Below are positions 1 to 5,434 of a stretch of 7,430 nt of DNA, piece after piece; within the stretch, counting starts at the first letter, position 1; each line of letters starts with the position of its first letter. A program made the translations under genes and the position numbers. Below the pieces are notes generated by a model. It was given only the letters and a program-made list of their open reading frames with translations, did not search any database and was not told the DNA's origin. The stretch is taken from assembly GCA_947632165.1 (NCBI GenBank), contig CANROI010000066.1:1-7430 (forward strand), written 5' to 3'. The DNA is from an uncultured Clostridia bacterium. Lineage in GTDB: Bacteria > Bacillota > Clostridia > Christensenellales > Borkfalkiaceae.

Positions 1-80
1 TCCATCCGTTCGGCGGCGCCGCGAAGGCGTTGGAATACGCAATGAAACGGCAAAAGAAAGTGATTGCCTTGAAAAAATAG
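1..80 (+). CDS. C-terminal fragment of an unidentified protein (possibly SLOG/Rossmann-like)
   Basis: Only the last 25 codons are in the window, with the first whole codon at base 3 and a TAG stop at 78-80. The visible tail reads HPFGGAAKALEYAMKRQKKV and ends in a short hydrophobic strand followed by lysines (IALKK). A glycine-rich turn, then a basic helix, then a final beta-strand resembles the end of nucleotide-binding SLOG/DUF1273-type proteins, whose C-termini often run GG(T/A)xxxxxYAxxxxxxVI. That resemblance is a weak, memory-based inference and the family cannot be fixed from 25 residues. The stop codon abuts a terminator hairpin, so this gene ends its transcription unit here and is not part of the downstream nucleoside operon. 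The reading frame is supported by the position of the stop directly before the terminator. Confidence 0.55.
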   Translation, partial: HPFGGAAKALEYAMKRQKKVIALKK

Positions 81-110
81 AGCTCTCCCGGATTTCGGGA
101 GAGCTTCTTT
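81..110. terminator. Bidirectional rho-independent terminator
   Basis: A perfect 10-bp stem (AGCTCTCCCG at 81-90 pairing with CGGGAGAGCT at 96-105) encloses a 5-base loop GATTT. On the plus strand it is followed by TCTTT, a short imperfect U-tract. On the minus strand it is followed by CTATTTTTTC, a better U-tract made by the lysine codons and stop of the upstream gene. It sits exactly between the stop of the plus-strand fragment (78-80) and the stop of the minus-strand gene (109-111), so it can serve both convergent genes. Confidence 0.88.
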
Positions 111-543
111 ACAGATACGGATAAATCTCTTTGAGTTGTCTGTCCTGCAGCTCGATGAGCCGCCGCGTGAAGTCCTTGCTCCGTCCGTCCGCAGCCTCAT
201 ATTGATTGAGATACTTGTTGAGCGACTTGATTCCCATGTTGCAGCCGTCGGTCAGAAGGTCGGCGATCTCCTCGTCGCTGTCCTTCATTGCCATCATGAC
301 GTCGGTCTTGAGCTTCGCCATTCCCTGCGCAAGGGGATTCGGATCCTTGCCTTCGTCGTGATATTCGTGCAAAATGCCCTGCATTTCGTTCTGAAGTTCG
401 GCGTATTCCCGCTGGTAATCGTCGAGCATCGTGTAAAATTCCCTGTTTTTCACGTGGTCCTTGACTTCGTCGATCGCGGAAATCCCCATTTGGATCCCCG
501 CGTCGCATTCGCGCAAAAGTTCGATCGTATCGTGCTCTATCAT
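109..543 (-). CDS. Four-helix-bundle (ferritin-like/DUF2383-like) protein of unknown function
   Basis: A 144-aa acidic, soluble, almost entirely helical protein with no signal peptide or membrane segment. Predicted helices run from about residue 3 to 32 (starting MIEHDTIELLRECDAG), 35 to 62 (EFYTMLDDYQREYAELQNEM, then HEYHDEG), 72 to 98 (after the turn NPLAQGM), and 99 to 142 (DGCNMGIKSLNKYLNQYEAA to the end). The layout and the DGCNMG...LNQY segment resemble hypothetical ferritin-like/DUF2383-type proteins I recall from gut Clostridia. No function is established, and the classic ferritin ExxH iron motif is not clearly present, although H4, H59 and H62 with nearby acidic residues could bind metal. 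The start is well fixed by an AGGAGGAGG ribosome binding site just upstream. It is transcribed away from the nucleoside operon, with which it shares an intergenic region. Existence as a gene is well supported; family assignment is moderate. Confidence 0.82.
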   Translation of the reverse strand: MIEHDTIELLRECDAGIQMGISAIDEVKDHVKNREFYTMLDDYQREYAELQNEMQGILHEYHDEGKDPNPLAQGMAKLKTDVMMAMKDSDEEIADLLTDGCNMGIKSLNKYLNQYEAADGRSKDFTRRLIELQDRQLKEIYPYL

Positions 544-546
544 GGT

Positions 547-557
547 CTCCTCCTCCT
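547..557 (-). promoter_or_regulatory. Strong ribosome binding site of the helical protein gene
   Basis: Read on the minus strand, AGGAGGAGGAG precedes GACC/ATG-type spacing to the start at 543-541. This extended anti-16S match fixes the start codon and suggests efficient translation. I could not find a convincing -35/-10 pair for this gene upstream of it. Confidence 0.8.
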
Positions 558-560
558 ATC

Positions 561-585
561 AGTTTGCACAAACTTCCGAAAGTTT
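561..585. repeat. Two overlapping short dyads in the leader of the helical protein gene
   Basis: AGTTTG-CA-CAAACT (561-574) and AAACTT-CCGA-AAGTTT (570-585) are perfect 6-bp inverted repeats that share the central AAACT block, giving three alternating half-sites of the AAACT/AGTTT type. They lie 3 bases from the ribosome binding site of the minus-strand gene. They could form an operator for a dimeric repressor or two mutually exclusive RNA hairpins, one with a UCGG loop. Arms of this length also arise by chance in AT-rich intergenic DNA, so the functional meaning is uncertain. Confidence 0.4.
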
Positions 586-650
586 ACTCGGTCGGCGGAC
601 GCTTTTTTTGTTTTGTCTGCGTCAATGTATGTTCAATTTTATCTTTTTCA

Positions 651-679
651 TTGACAAAAGGCGCGGTTTCGTCTATAAT
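651..679 (+). promoter_or_regulatory. Consensus SigA promoter of the nucleoside operon
   Basis: TTGACA at 651-656 and TATAAT at 674-679 are both perfect matches to the housekeeping sigma consensus, separated by exactly 17 bases. Transcription would start near base 686, leaving a leader of about 26 bases before deoC with no room for a riboswitch or attenuator. A promoter this strong in front of a catabolic operon suggests control by a repressor. Confidence 0.92.
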
Positions 680-696
680 AAAAGAAGATCGAAACC
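665..696. promoter_or_regulatory. Candidate operator: inverted repeat spanning the -10 box
   Basis: GGTTTCG (665-671) and CGAAACC (690-696) form a perfect 7-bp inverted repeat with an 18-base spacer that contains the whole -10 box and the expected start of transcription. Allowing one bulged base (T689), TCT (672-674) and AGA (686-688) extend the pairing. Because only the right arm would be transcribed, this is better read as a DNA operator than an RNA hairpin. Occupancy would block RNA polymerase directly. By analogy with DeoR or CytR control of deo genes, a repressor sensing deoxyribose-5-phosphate or a nucleoside is plausible, but no regulator gene is in the window. Confidence 0.45.
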
Positions 697-711
697 AAGT
701 GAGGAAATAAA

Positions 712-1371
712 ATGGAGATTCGGGAAATTTTGAAAAGATGCGATCATACGCAGCTCTCCGTCACGGCGACATGGACGGACATCGCGGCGCTCATCGACGA
801 CGGGATCAGATACGGCACCGCCTCGGTGTGCATTCCGCCCTGCTATGTGAGCGAAGCGAAAAAATACGCGGGCGAGAAGCTCGCGATCTGCACGGTGATC
901 GGCTTTCCCAACGGCTACAATACGAAGGAAGTCAAAGTATTCGAGACCGCGCAGGCCGTCGAGAACGGCGCGGACGAGATCGATATGGTCATCAACATCG
1001 GCGATCTCAAGGCGAAGCGCCTGCATAAAATCGAGGACGAGATCAAGGCGGTCAAGGCGGCATGCTGCGGCAGGATCCTCAAGGTCATCATCGAGACCTG
1101 CCTTCTGACCGAAGAGGAGAAGATCGCAATGTGCGGCATCGTGACGAGTGCGGGCGCGGACTTCATCAAGACCTCGACGGGCTTTTCCAAGGCGGGCGCG
1201 ACAAGGGAAGACGTTGCGCTCTTCAAACGGCATGTCGGCACGGGAGTCAAGATCAAGGCCGCGGGCGGGATCTCCTCCGTCAAGGACGCCGAGGAGTTCA
1301 TCTCGCTCGGCGCCGACAGATTGGGGACCTCCCGCATCGTGAAGATCGTCAAGGAGGAGCATCTCTTATGA
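712..1371 (+). CDS. deoC: Deoxyribose-phosphate aldolase (DERA)
   Basis: Cytosolic class I aldolase that cleaves 2-deoxy-D-ribose-5-phosphate to glyceraldehyde-3-phosphate and acetaldehyde, the last step of deoxynucleoside catabolism. The 219-aa protein has the DERA TIM-barrel signatures in order: CDHTQL (10-15), TVIGFPNG (61-68), ADEIDMVINIG (87-97), FIKTSTGF (151-158) and KIKAAGGI (180-187). By alignment to the E. coli enzyme, D91 is the proton-relay aspartate, K153 forms the Schiff base, and K182 is the second active-site lysine. GTSR (205-208) is in the phosphate-binding loop position. The protein ends EEHLL and lacks the tyrosine that terminates the tail of many DERAs, including E. coli Y259. 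The start is set by GAGG (701-704), 7 bases upstream, and by the N-terminal motif. First gene of the operon, directly after the promoter; its stop overlaps the deoD start by 4 bases. Confidence 0.97.
   Translation: MEIREILKRCDHTQLSVTATWTDIAALIDDGIRYGTASVCIPPCYVSEAKKYAGEKLAICTVIGFPNGYNTKEVKVFETAQAVENGADEIDMVINIGDLKAKRLHKIEDEIKAVKAACCGRILKVIIETCLLTEEEKIAMCGIVTSAGADFIKTSTGFSKAGATREDVALFKRHVGTGVKIKAAGGISSVKDAEEFISLGADRLGTSRIVKIVKEEHLL
1351..1357 (+). promoter_or_regulatory. deoD ribosome binding site inside deoC
   Basis: AAGGAGG lies within the last codons of deoC, 10 bases before the ATG at 1368. It decides the deoD start: the open frame extends about 100 codons further upstream, but only from this ATG does the protein match the family N-terminus (TPHIAA). 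Confidence 0.85.
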
Positions 1372-2081
1372 GCGCGAACCTTCCCACGCCGCACATCGCG
1401 GCAAAATACGGCGATTTTGCCGAGACCGTGCTCATGCCGGGCGATCCGCTGCGCGCAAAGTTCATCGCGGAGCACTTTTTCGAAGATCCCGTGCTCGTCA
1501 ACAACGTGCGCGGCGTCAACGGCTACACGGGAACTTATAAGGGCAAGCGCGTCTCGGTGATGGCCTCGGGCATGGGGCAGCCCTCGATCGGCATCTATTC
1601 CTATGAACTCTTTCATTTCTATGGCGTAGAGACCATCATCCGCGTCGGTTCCTGCGGCGCGTTCGACAAAGACCTTCATGTGCGAGACCTCATTCTCGCG
1701 CAGGGCGCCTGTACCAACGGCAACTACATGCAGCAGTACAATCTTCCGGGCACTTTCTGCCCGATCGCCGACTTCGGCTTGCTCCGCCGCGCCGCGGACC
1801 TCTGCGAAAAAGAGGGCGTCCGCTACAAGGTCGGGAACATCTTCTCCTCGGATATGTTCTACGACGACGCAAACAGCGGCATGCAGTGGGCGAAGATGGG
1901 GGTCTTGGGCGTCGAAATGGAGAGCGCGGCGCTCTATGCGAATGCCGCCCGCGCAGGCAAGAAGGCGCTCTGCATTTGCACCGTGAGCGACAGTTTCGTC
2001 TATCCCGAAGAGAATACTTCCGCCGAAGAGCGGGAGACGACCTTTACGGCGATGATGCGGATCGCGCTCGAACTTTCGTGA
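1368..2081 (+). CDS. deoD: Purine-nucleoside phosphorylase, DeoD type
   Basis: Cytosolic phosphorylase of the hexameric NP-I family that splits purine (deoxy)ribonucleosides with phosphate to the free base and (deoxy)ribose-1-phosphate. The 237-aa length is typical of the bacterial DeoD type. Motifs visible: TPHIAA with H9 (the histidine supplied to a neighbour's active site), PGDPLRAK (24-31) with phosphate-binding G25 and R29, R48, IRVGSCGA (91-98) with R92, GVEMESA (181-187) binding the ribose, and TVSDSF (205-210) with D208, the general acid acting on the purine N7. R222 in AEERE matches the arginine that partners this aspartate in E. coli. All key residues are present, so activity on 6-oxo and 6-amino purines is expected. 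Translation is coupled to deoC through an ATGA overlap. The product deoxyribose-1-phosphate feeds DeoB, encoded next. Confidence 0.97.
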   Translation: MSANLPTPHIAAKYGDFAETVLMPGDPLRAKFIAEHFFEDPVLVNNVRGVNGYTGTYKGKRVSVMASGMGQPSIGIYSYELFHFYGVETIIRVGSCGAFDKDLHVRDLILAQGACTNGNYMQQYNLPGTFCPIADFGLLRRAADLCEKEGVRYKVGNIFSSDMFYDDANSGMQWAKMGVLGVEMESAALYANAARAGKKALCICTVSDSFVYPEENTSAEERETTFTAMMRIALELS

Positions 2082-2087
2082 CCCGGA

Positions 2088-2095
2088 AGAAGGAG
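2088..2095 (+). promoter_or_regulatory. deoB ribosome binding site fixing a GTG start
   Basis: AGAAGGAG lies 6 bases before GTG at 2102, in the 20-base gap after the deoD stop. The frame is open upstream through deoD, but this site and the start of homology (AKRFFLIVLDSFGIGE) make GTG the most likely initiator. Confidence 0.85.
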
Positions 2096-2101
2096 AACAG
2101 C

Positions 2102-3265
2102 GTGGCAAAGAGATTTTTTCTGATCGTGCTCGACAGCTTCGGCATAGGGGAACTCCCCGACGCCTGCCTGTGGCACGATGAGGGCAGCAATACCTTGGGA
2201 GCGATCCGCAAGCATCCCGCGTTCGATTGCCCCAATCTGGCGGCGCTCGGACTATTCAATATCGAGGGCGTAGGAGGCGGAGTTCCCTCGCCCAAGGCGA
2301 GCTATGCGAGGCTGGCGGAGAAGTCCATGGGCAAAGATACCACGATCGGGCATTGGGAGATCGCGGGGATCATCTCGCCCGAACCGCTCCCGACCTATCC
2401 GGATGGCTTTCCCGAAGAACTCATTCGCGAATTTGAGAAACGGACGGGGCGCAAGGTCATCTGCAACAAGCCCTATTCGGGGACGGAGGTCATCAAGGAC
2501 TACGGTCCCGAGCATATGGAGACGGGCGCGCTCATCGTCTACACCTCGGCGGACAGCGTCTTTCAGATCGCCGCGCATGAGGACGTCGTGCCCGTGGAGA
2601 CCCTCTATGAATACTGCAGGATCGCGCGCGAGATGCTCGTGCTGCCTCACAATGTTGGCAGGGTGATCGCCCGTCCCTTTGCGGGCGAATATCCCTTTGT
2701 GCGCACGGCGAACCGCCACGATTTTTCGCTCAAACCGCCCTCGGATACGATGCTCGACCTTCTTTCGCGCGCGGGCTACGATACGATCTCGGTCGGCAAG
2801 ATCTATGATATCTTTGCGGGCTGCGGGATCTCGGAGAGTTACCGCACGACGTCGAACGCGCACGGGATGCGGCTCATGAAAGAGCTGCAAAACCGCGATT
2901 TCTCGGGGCTCTGTTTTGTCAACCTCGTCGATTTCGACATGAAGTACGGCCACAGGAACGACATCGGAGGCTATGCTGCGGCGGCGACCGAATTTGACTG
3001 TTTTCTGCCCGCGTTTCTCGGCGACATGCGCGAAGAGGACGTCCTTCTCATCACCGCCGACCATGGCTGCGACCCTTCGACGTCGTGCACCGACCACTCG
3101 CGGGAGTATACGCCCATGCTCATCTGCGGGGACTGCGTGAAAGAGGGCATCGATTTGGGTACGCGCGCAAGCTTTTCGGATATCTCCGCCACCGTGCTCG
3201 GGTATTTCGGCGTGGAGAAGGGGACGACGAGCGGCGAAAGTTTTTGGGAGGAGATCTGCAAATGA
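2102..3265 (+). CDS. deoB: Phosphopentomutase
   Basis: Cytosolic enzyme of the alkaline-phosphatase superfamily that converts (deoxy)ribose-1-phosphate to (deoxy)ribose-5-phosphate, linking the phosphorylases to DeoC and the pentose phosphate pathway. The protein is 387 aa from a GTG start, close to the usual 390-400. The two-manganese site known from Bacillus cereus is complete: D11 in VLDSFGIG, D279 and H284 in DFDMKYGHRND, D320 and H321 in TADHGCDP, and H332 in TDHSREYTPM. The spacings within the C-terminal set (5, 41 and 12 residues) match that enzyme. The nucleophilic threonine is T80 in GKDTTIGHWE. The cap-domain motif YTSADSVFQIAAHE (147-160) and GRVIARPF (186-193) are the substrate-contacting segments. 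Its stop overlaps the cdd start by 4 bases (ATGA), so the two are probably translationally coupled. Confidence 0.97.
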   Translation: MAKRFFLIVLDSFGIGELPDACLWHDEGSNTLGAIRKHPAFDCPNLAALGLFNIEGVGGGVPSPKASYARLAEKSMGKDTTIGHWEIAGIISPEPLPTYPDGFPEELIREFEKRTGRKVICNKPYSGTEVIKDYGPEHMETGALIVYTSADSVFQIAAHEDVVPVETLYEYCRIAREMLVLPHNVGRVIARPFAGEYPFVRTANRHDFSLKPPSDTMLDLLSRAGYDTISVGKIYDIFAGCGISESYRTTSNAHGMRLMKELQNRDFSGLCFVNLVDFDMKYGHRNDIGGYAAAATEFDCFLPAFLGDMREEDVLLITADHGCDPSTSCTDHSREYTPMLICGDCVKEGIDLGTRASFSDISATVLGYFGVEKGTTSGESFWEEICK

Positions 3266-3663
3266 CGGATTCGGAATTGATGGCGGCTGCACAGCGGGCA
3301 CGGAAACATTCCTATGCGCCCTATTCCCATTTCCGCGTGGGAGCGGCGCTGCTCACGAAGAGCGGGAAGGTGTACACGGGCTGCAACATCGAAAACGCGG
3401 CGTTTTCCGCGACGGTCTGTGCCGAGCGCACGGCGATTTTTAAGGCCATGAGCGAAGGAGAGCACGAGTTCGAAGCGCTCGCGGTCGTAGGCGGAAGAGA
3501 GGGGGAAACGGCCGACTTCTGCGCCCCCTGCGGCGTCTGCCGGCAGGTGATCACGGAGTTCTGCCCGGGCGATTTTAAGATCCTGCTCGGGAACGAAACC
3601 AAGTTCAAGGCATATACTTCAGACGGCCTTTTGCCGTTCACATTCACAAAACAAGATCTGTAA
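3262..3663 (+). CDS. cdd: Cytidine deaminase
   Basis: Small zinc enzyme (133 aa, homotetrameric type) that hydrolyses cytidine and deoxycytidine to uridine and deoxyuridine in the cytosol, so that cytosine nucleosides can enter the pyrimidine phosphorylase step. Motifs: YAPYSHFRVGAAL (18-30), GCNIENAAF (40-48) with N42 and E44 contacting the ribose, TVCAER (51-56) with zinc ligand C53 and proton-shuttling E55, and CAPCGVCRQV (87-96) with zinc ligands C90 and C93. The length and the three-cysteine zinc site match the Bacillus subtilis form rather than the longer dimeric E. coli enzyme. A GGGAGGAG ribosome binding site (3246-3253) inside deoB lies 8 bases before the ATG and fixes the start. Confidence 0.97.
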   Translation: MTDSELMAAAQRARKHSYAPYSHFRVGAALLTKSGKVYTGCNIENAAFSATVCAERTAIFKAMSEGEHEFEALAVVGGREGETADFCAPCGVCRQVITEFCPGDFKILLGNETKFKAYTSDGLLPFTFTKQDL

Positions 3664-3672
3664 TCGAAACTT

Positions 3673-5421
3673 ATGAAAAGAATTTATCGGGTCATATCGC
3701 TGATCATTTCCGTCATGCTCCTGTGGGCGGCGGCGGGCTGTCTTCCCGTGAAGGAGACCAAACTTCCCGCGCCCGAGGCCGCGATTGGCCGCGACGGCGT
3801 TGCCGTCTGGGGGGAAGTGGACGGTGCAATCTACTATATCTATGTCATCGACGGCGGCGCGGAGAAGCCGACGACCGAGCGGCGCGTCCCTCTTTCGGAC
3901 GGGCAGACGATCAGAGTCAAGGCCGTGAGTGGCAAAGAGGGGGTCGCGGACAGCGAGTTTTCCGAGCCGCTGACCTACCGCGTAGGCGCTGCGCCCGATC
4001 CCGATCATGCGCACACAGATGTCAATTCGGACGGCGTCTGCGATCAATGCGGCGAGAGTGTGATTGTCGAGCTCTCTTTCTATGCCGTGAACGATCTTCA
4101 CGGCAAATTCATGGACAGCGATACTCAGCCTGGCGTGGATGAGTTCACGACCTATATGAAGGGGCTCTACGCCGATCCGGCGCGCGAAGAGATCCTGCTC
4201 TCCTCGGGCGATATGTGGCAGGGGACCGTGGAATCGTCGACGAACAGAGGCAAGCTCATGACAGAGTGGATGAACGAGGTCGGGTTTGCAGCCATGACGC
4301 TCGGCAACCATGAGTTCGATTGGGGAGCGGACGTTCTCAAGCCCAACAGCGAGCTCGCAGAGTTTCCCTTTCTCGCAATCAACGTCACGCAGAACGGCGC
4401 GCCCGTCGATTATTGCCGCGCCTCGACCGTCGTCGAACGGCACGGCGTGAAGATCGGCATCATCGGGGCGATCGGCGACTGCCTCGGCTCCATTTCGGGC
4501 GAATTTTCGGCGGGGCTCTCCTTTGCGACGGACAGCCGTCTCACCGCGCTCGTCAAAGACGAGGCGACGCGGCTCAGAACGGAGGAGGACTGCGACTTCA
4601 TCGTCTACTCCATCCACGACGGCGGCTCCGATTTCTCCTATGCGGGCGTCAATTCCGTCGTCAATGCCGATATGCCTTACTATGATTCCGCTCTCTCGGA
4701 CGGCTATGTCGACCTCGTGTTCGAAGGGCACACCCACACCCGCTATATCCTCAAAGACGAATACGGCGTCTACCATCTGCAGGGCGGAAGCGAGAACCGC
4801 TATCTGAGTTCCGCGGCGGTCTCCTTCAATACGGTCACGGGCCGATATACCGTTGCGCCGAGCTTGATCGGGACGGGCGTCTATGCAAAGGATTCGATCG
4901 AGGACGATCCCTCTGTCGAAGCGCTCTTCGGGAAGTATTTTCCCGACGAAAACCCCTATACCGATGTGATCGGCAGAAACGCGCGGCGGCGGGACGAAGA
5001 CGACATCTGCAATACGCTCGCCGAACTCTATTATAAAAAAGGAAAAGAGGTGTGGGGGGCGGAATATCCGATCGTTCTCGGCGGCGGATATCTGAACACG
5101 CGCAATCCCTATTCGCTTTCGGCGGGCGAGGTGACCTATGCCGACCTCTTCTCCCTTCTTCCCTTCGACAATGCGATCGTCCTCGGGAAAATCAAGGGCT
5201 CCGATCTGAAGTCGCGTTTTTTAAGCAGCAGGAGCTACGTCATCTATACGACGATCAAGACGGCGGAGGTCGACGCCTCAAAGGACTACTACATCATTGT
5301 GGACAGCTATACGTCCACTTACCGTTCCAACAGGATCAGCGAAGTTGCCCGTCTCGGCGCGGATACCTATGCAAGGGACCTGCTCGCCGACTATATCGCC
5401 TCGGGTGAATGGGCGAGATGA
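3673..5421 (+). CDS. Lipoprotein 5'-nucleotidase (UshA-like) with Fn3-like N-terminal domain
   Basis: A 582-aa surface lipoprotein expected to dephosphorylate nucleotides outside the membrane. A signal peptide (1-22) ends in lipobox AAGC with C23 as the lipidated residue. Residues about 31-103 look like one Fn3-like beta domain (LPAPEAAIGRDGV...WGEVDGAIYYIYV). A linker HAHTDVNSDGVCDQCGE (112-128) follows. The metallophosphatase domain spans about 131-400, with metal ligands D141 and H143 (NDLHG), D180 (SSGDMWQG), N212 and H213 (GNHEFDWG), H315 (IHDGG), H353 and H355 (GHTHTR). The 5'-nucleotidase C-terminal domain (about 425-575) has GGGYLNTR and LPFDNAIV, where F498 and N500 match the base- and ribose-binding residues of UshA. 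Substrate could also be 2',3'-cyclic nucleotides or UDP-sugars. It starts 9 bases after cdd with no good Shine-Dalgarno (only CGAAAC), so it may rely on coupling to cdd. Confidence 0.92.
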   Translation: MKRIYRVISLIISVMLLWAAAGCLPVKETKLPAPEAAIGRDGVAVWGEVDGAIYYIYVIDGGAEKPTTERRVPLSDGQTIRVKAVSGKEGVADSEFSEPLTYRVGAAPDPDHAHTDVNSDGVCDQCGESVIVELSFYAVNDLHGKFMDSDTQPGVDEFTTYMKGLYADPAREEILLSSGDMWQGTVESSTNRGKLMTEWMNEVGFAAMTLGNHEFDWGADVLKPNSELAEFPFLAINVTQNGAPVDYCRASTVVERHGVKIGIIGAIGDCLGSISGEFSAGLSFATDSRLTALVKDEATRLRTEEDCDFIVYSIHDGGSDFSYAGVNSVVNADMPYYDSALSDGYVDLVFEGHTHTRYILKDEYGVYHLQGGSENRYLSSAAVSFNTVTGRYTVAPSLIGTGVYAKDSIEDDPSVEALFGKYFPDENPYTDVIGRNARRRDEDDICNTLAELYYKKGKEVWGAEYPIVLGGGYLNTRNPYSLSAGEVTYADLFSLLPFDNAIVLGKIKGSDLKSRFLSSRSYVIYTTIKTAEVDASKDYYIIVDSYTSTYRSNRISEVARLGADTYARDLLADYIASGEWAR

Positions 5422-5426
5422 GGAGG
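5421..5426 (+). promoter_or_regulatory. pdp ribosome binding site
   Basis: AGGAGG begins on the last base of the nucleotidase stop codon and lies 8 bases before ATG at 5435 but 14 bases before a second in-frame ATG at 5441. The spacing selects the first ATG, giving the family-typical N-terminus MRMYDII. Confidence 0.85.
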
Positions 5427-5434
5427 CCGCGGCG

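Noticed and set aside
558..660. Search for a -35/-10 promoter for the minus-strand helical protein gene
   Set aside because: TAAAAT and TACATT-like -10 candidates exist, but none has a fitting -35 element at 16-18 bases, so no promoter is annotated.
680..711. Riboswitch or attenuator in front of deoC
   Set aside because: The predicted leader is only about 26 bases, too short for a known riboswitch, and shows no terminator hairpin.
915..2108. Long antisense open frame (397 codons) opposite deoC and deoD
   Set aside because: It arises from the GC-rich third positions of two clearly functional genes, has no ribosome binding site of note, and encodes an arginine/alanine-rich sequence with no recognisable motif.
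2252..3301. Long antisense open frame (349 codons) opposite deoB
   Set aside because: Shadow of deoB, whose metal site is intact on the plus strand; composition is H/R/A/V-rich and typical of reverse-frame translation.
3594..3604. CGAAACCAAGT repeats the 11 bases at 690-700; CGAAAC also at 3665 and 7329
   Set aside because: Several exact 11-base repeats are expected by chance in a window of this size, and the copy at 3594 is inside cdd coding sequence without a partner arm.
3623..3637. Possible hairpin ACGGC-CTTTT-GCCGT near the end of cdd
   Set aside because: Only 5 bp, with no T-tract after it, and it lies in coding sequence before the cdd stop; not credible as a terminator.
3619..4776. 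Long antisense open frame (385 codons) opposite the nucleotidase gene
   Set aside because: Shadow of a gene with a complete lipobox and metallophosphatase motifs; no signal or motif in the antisense product.
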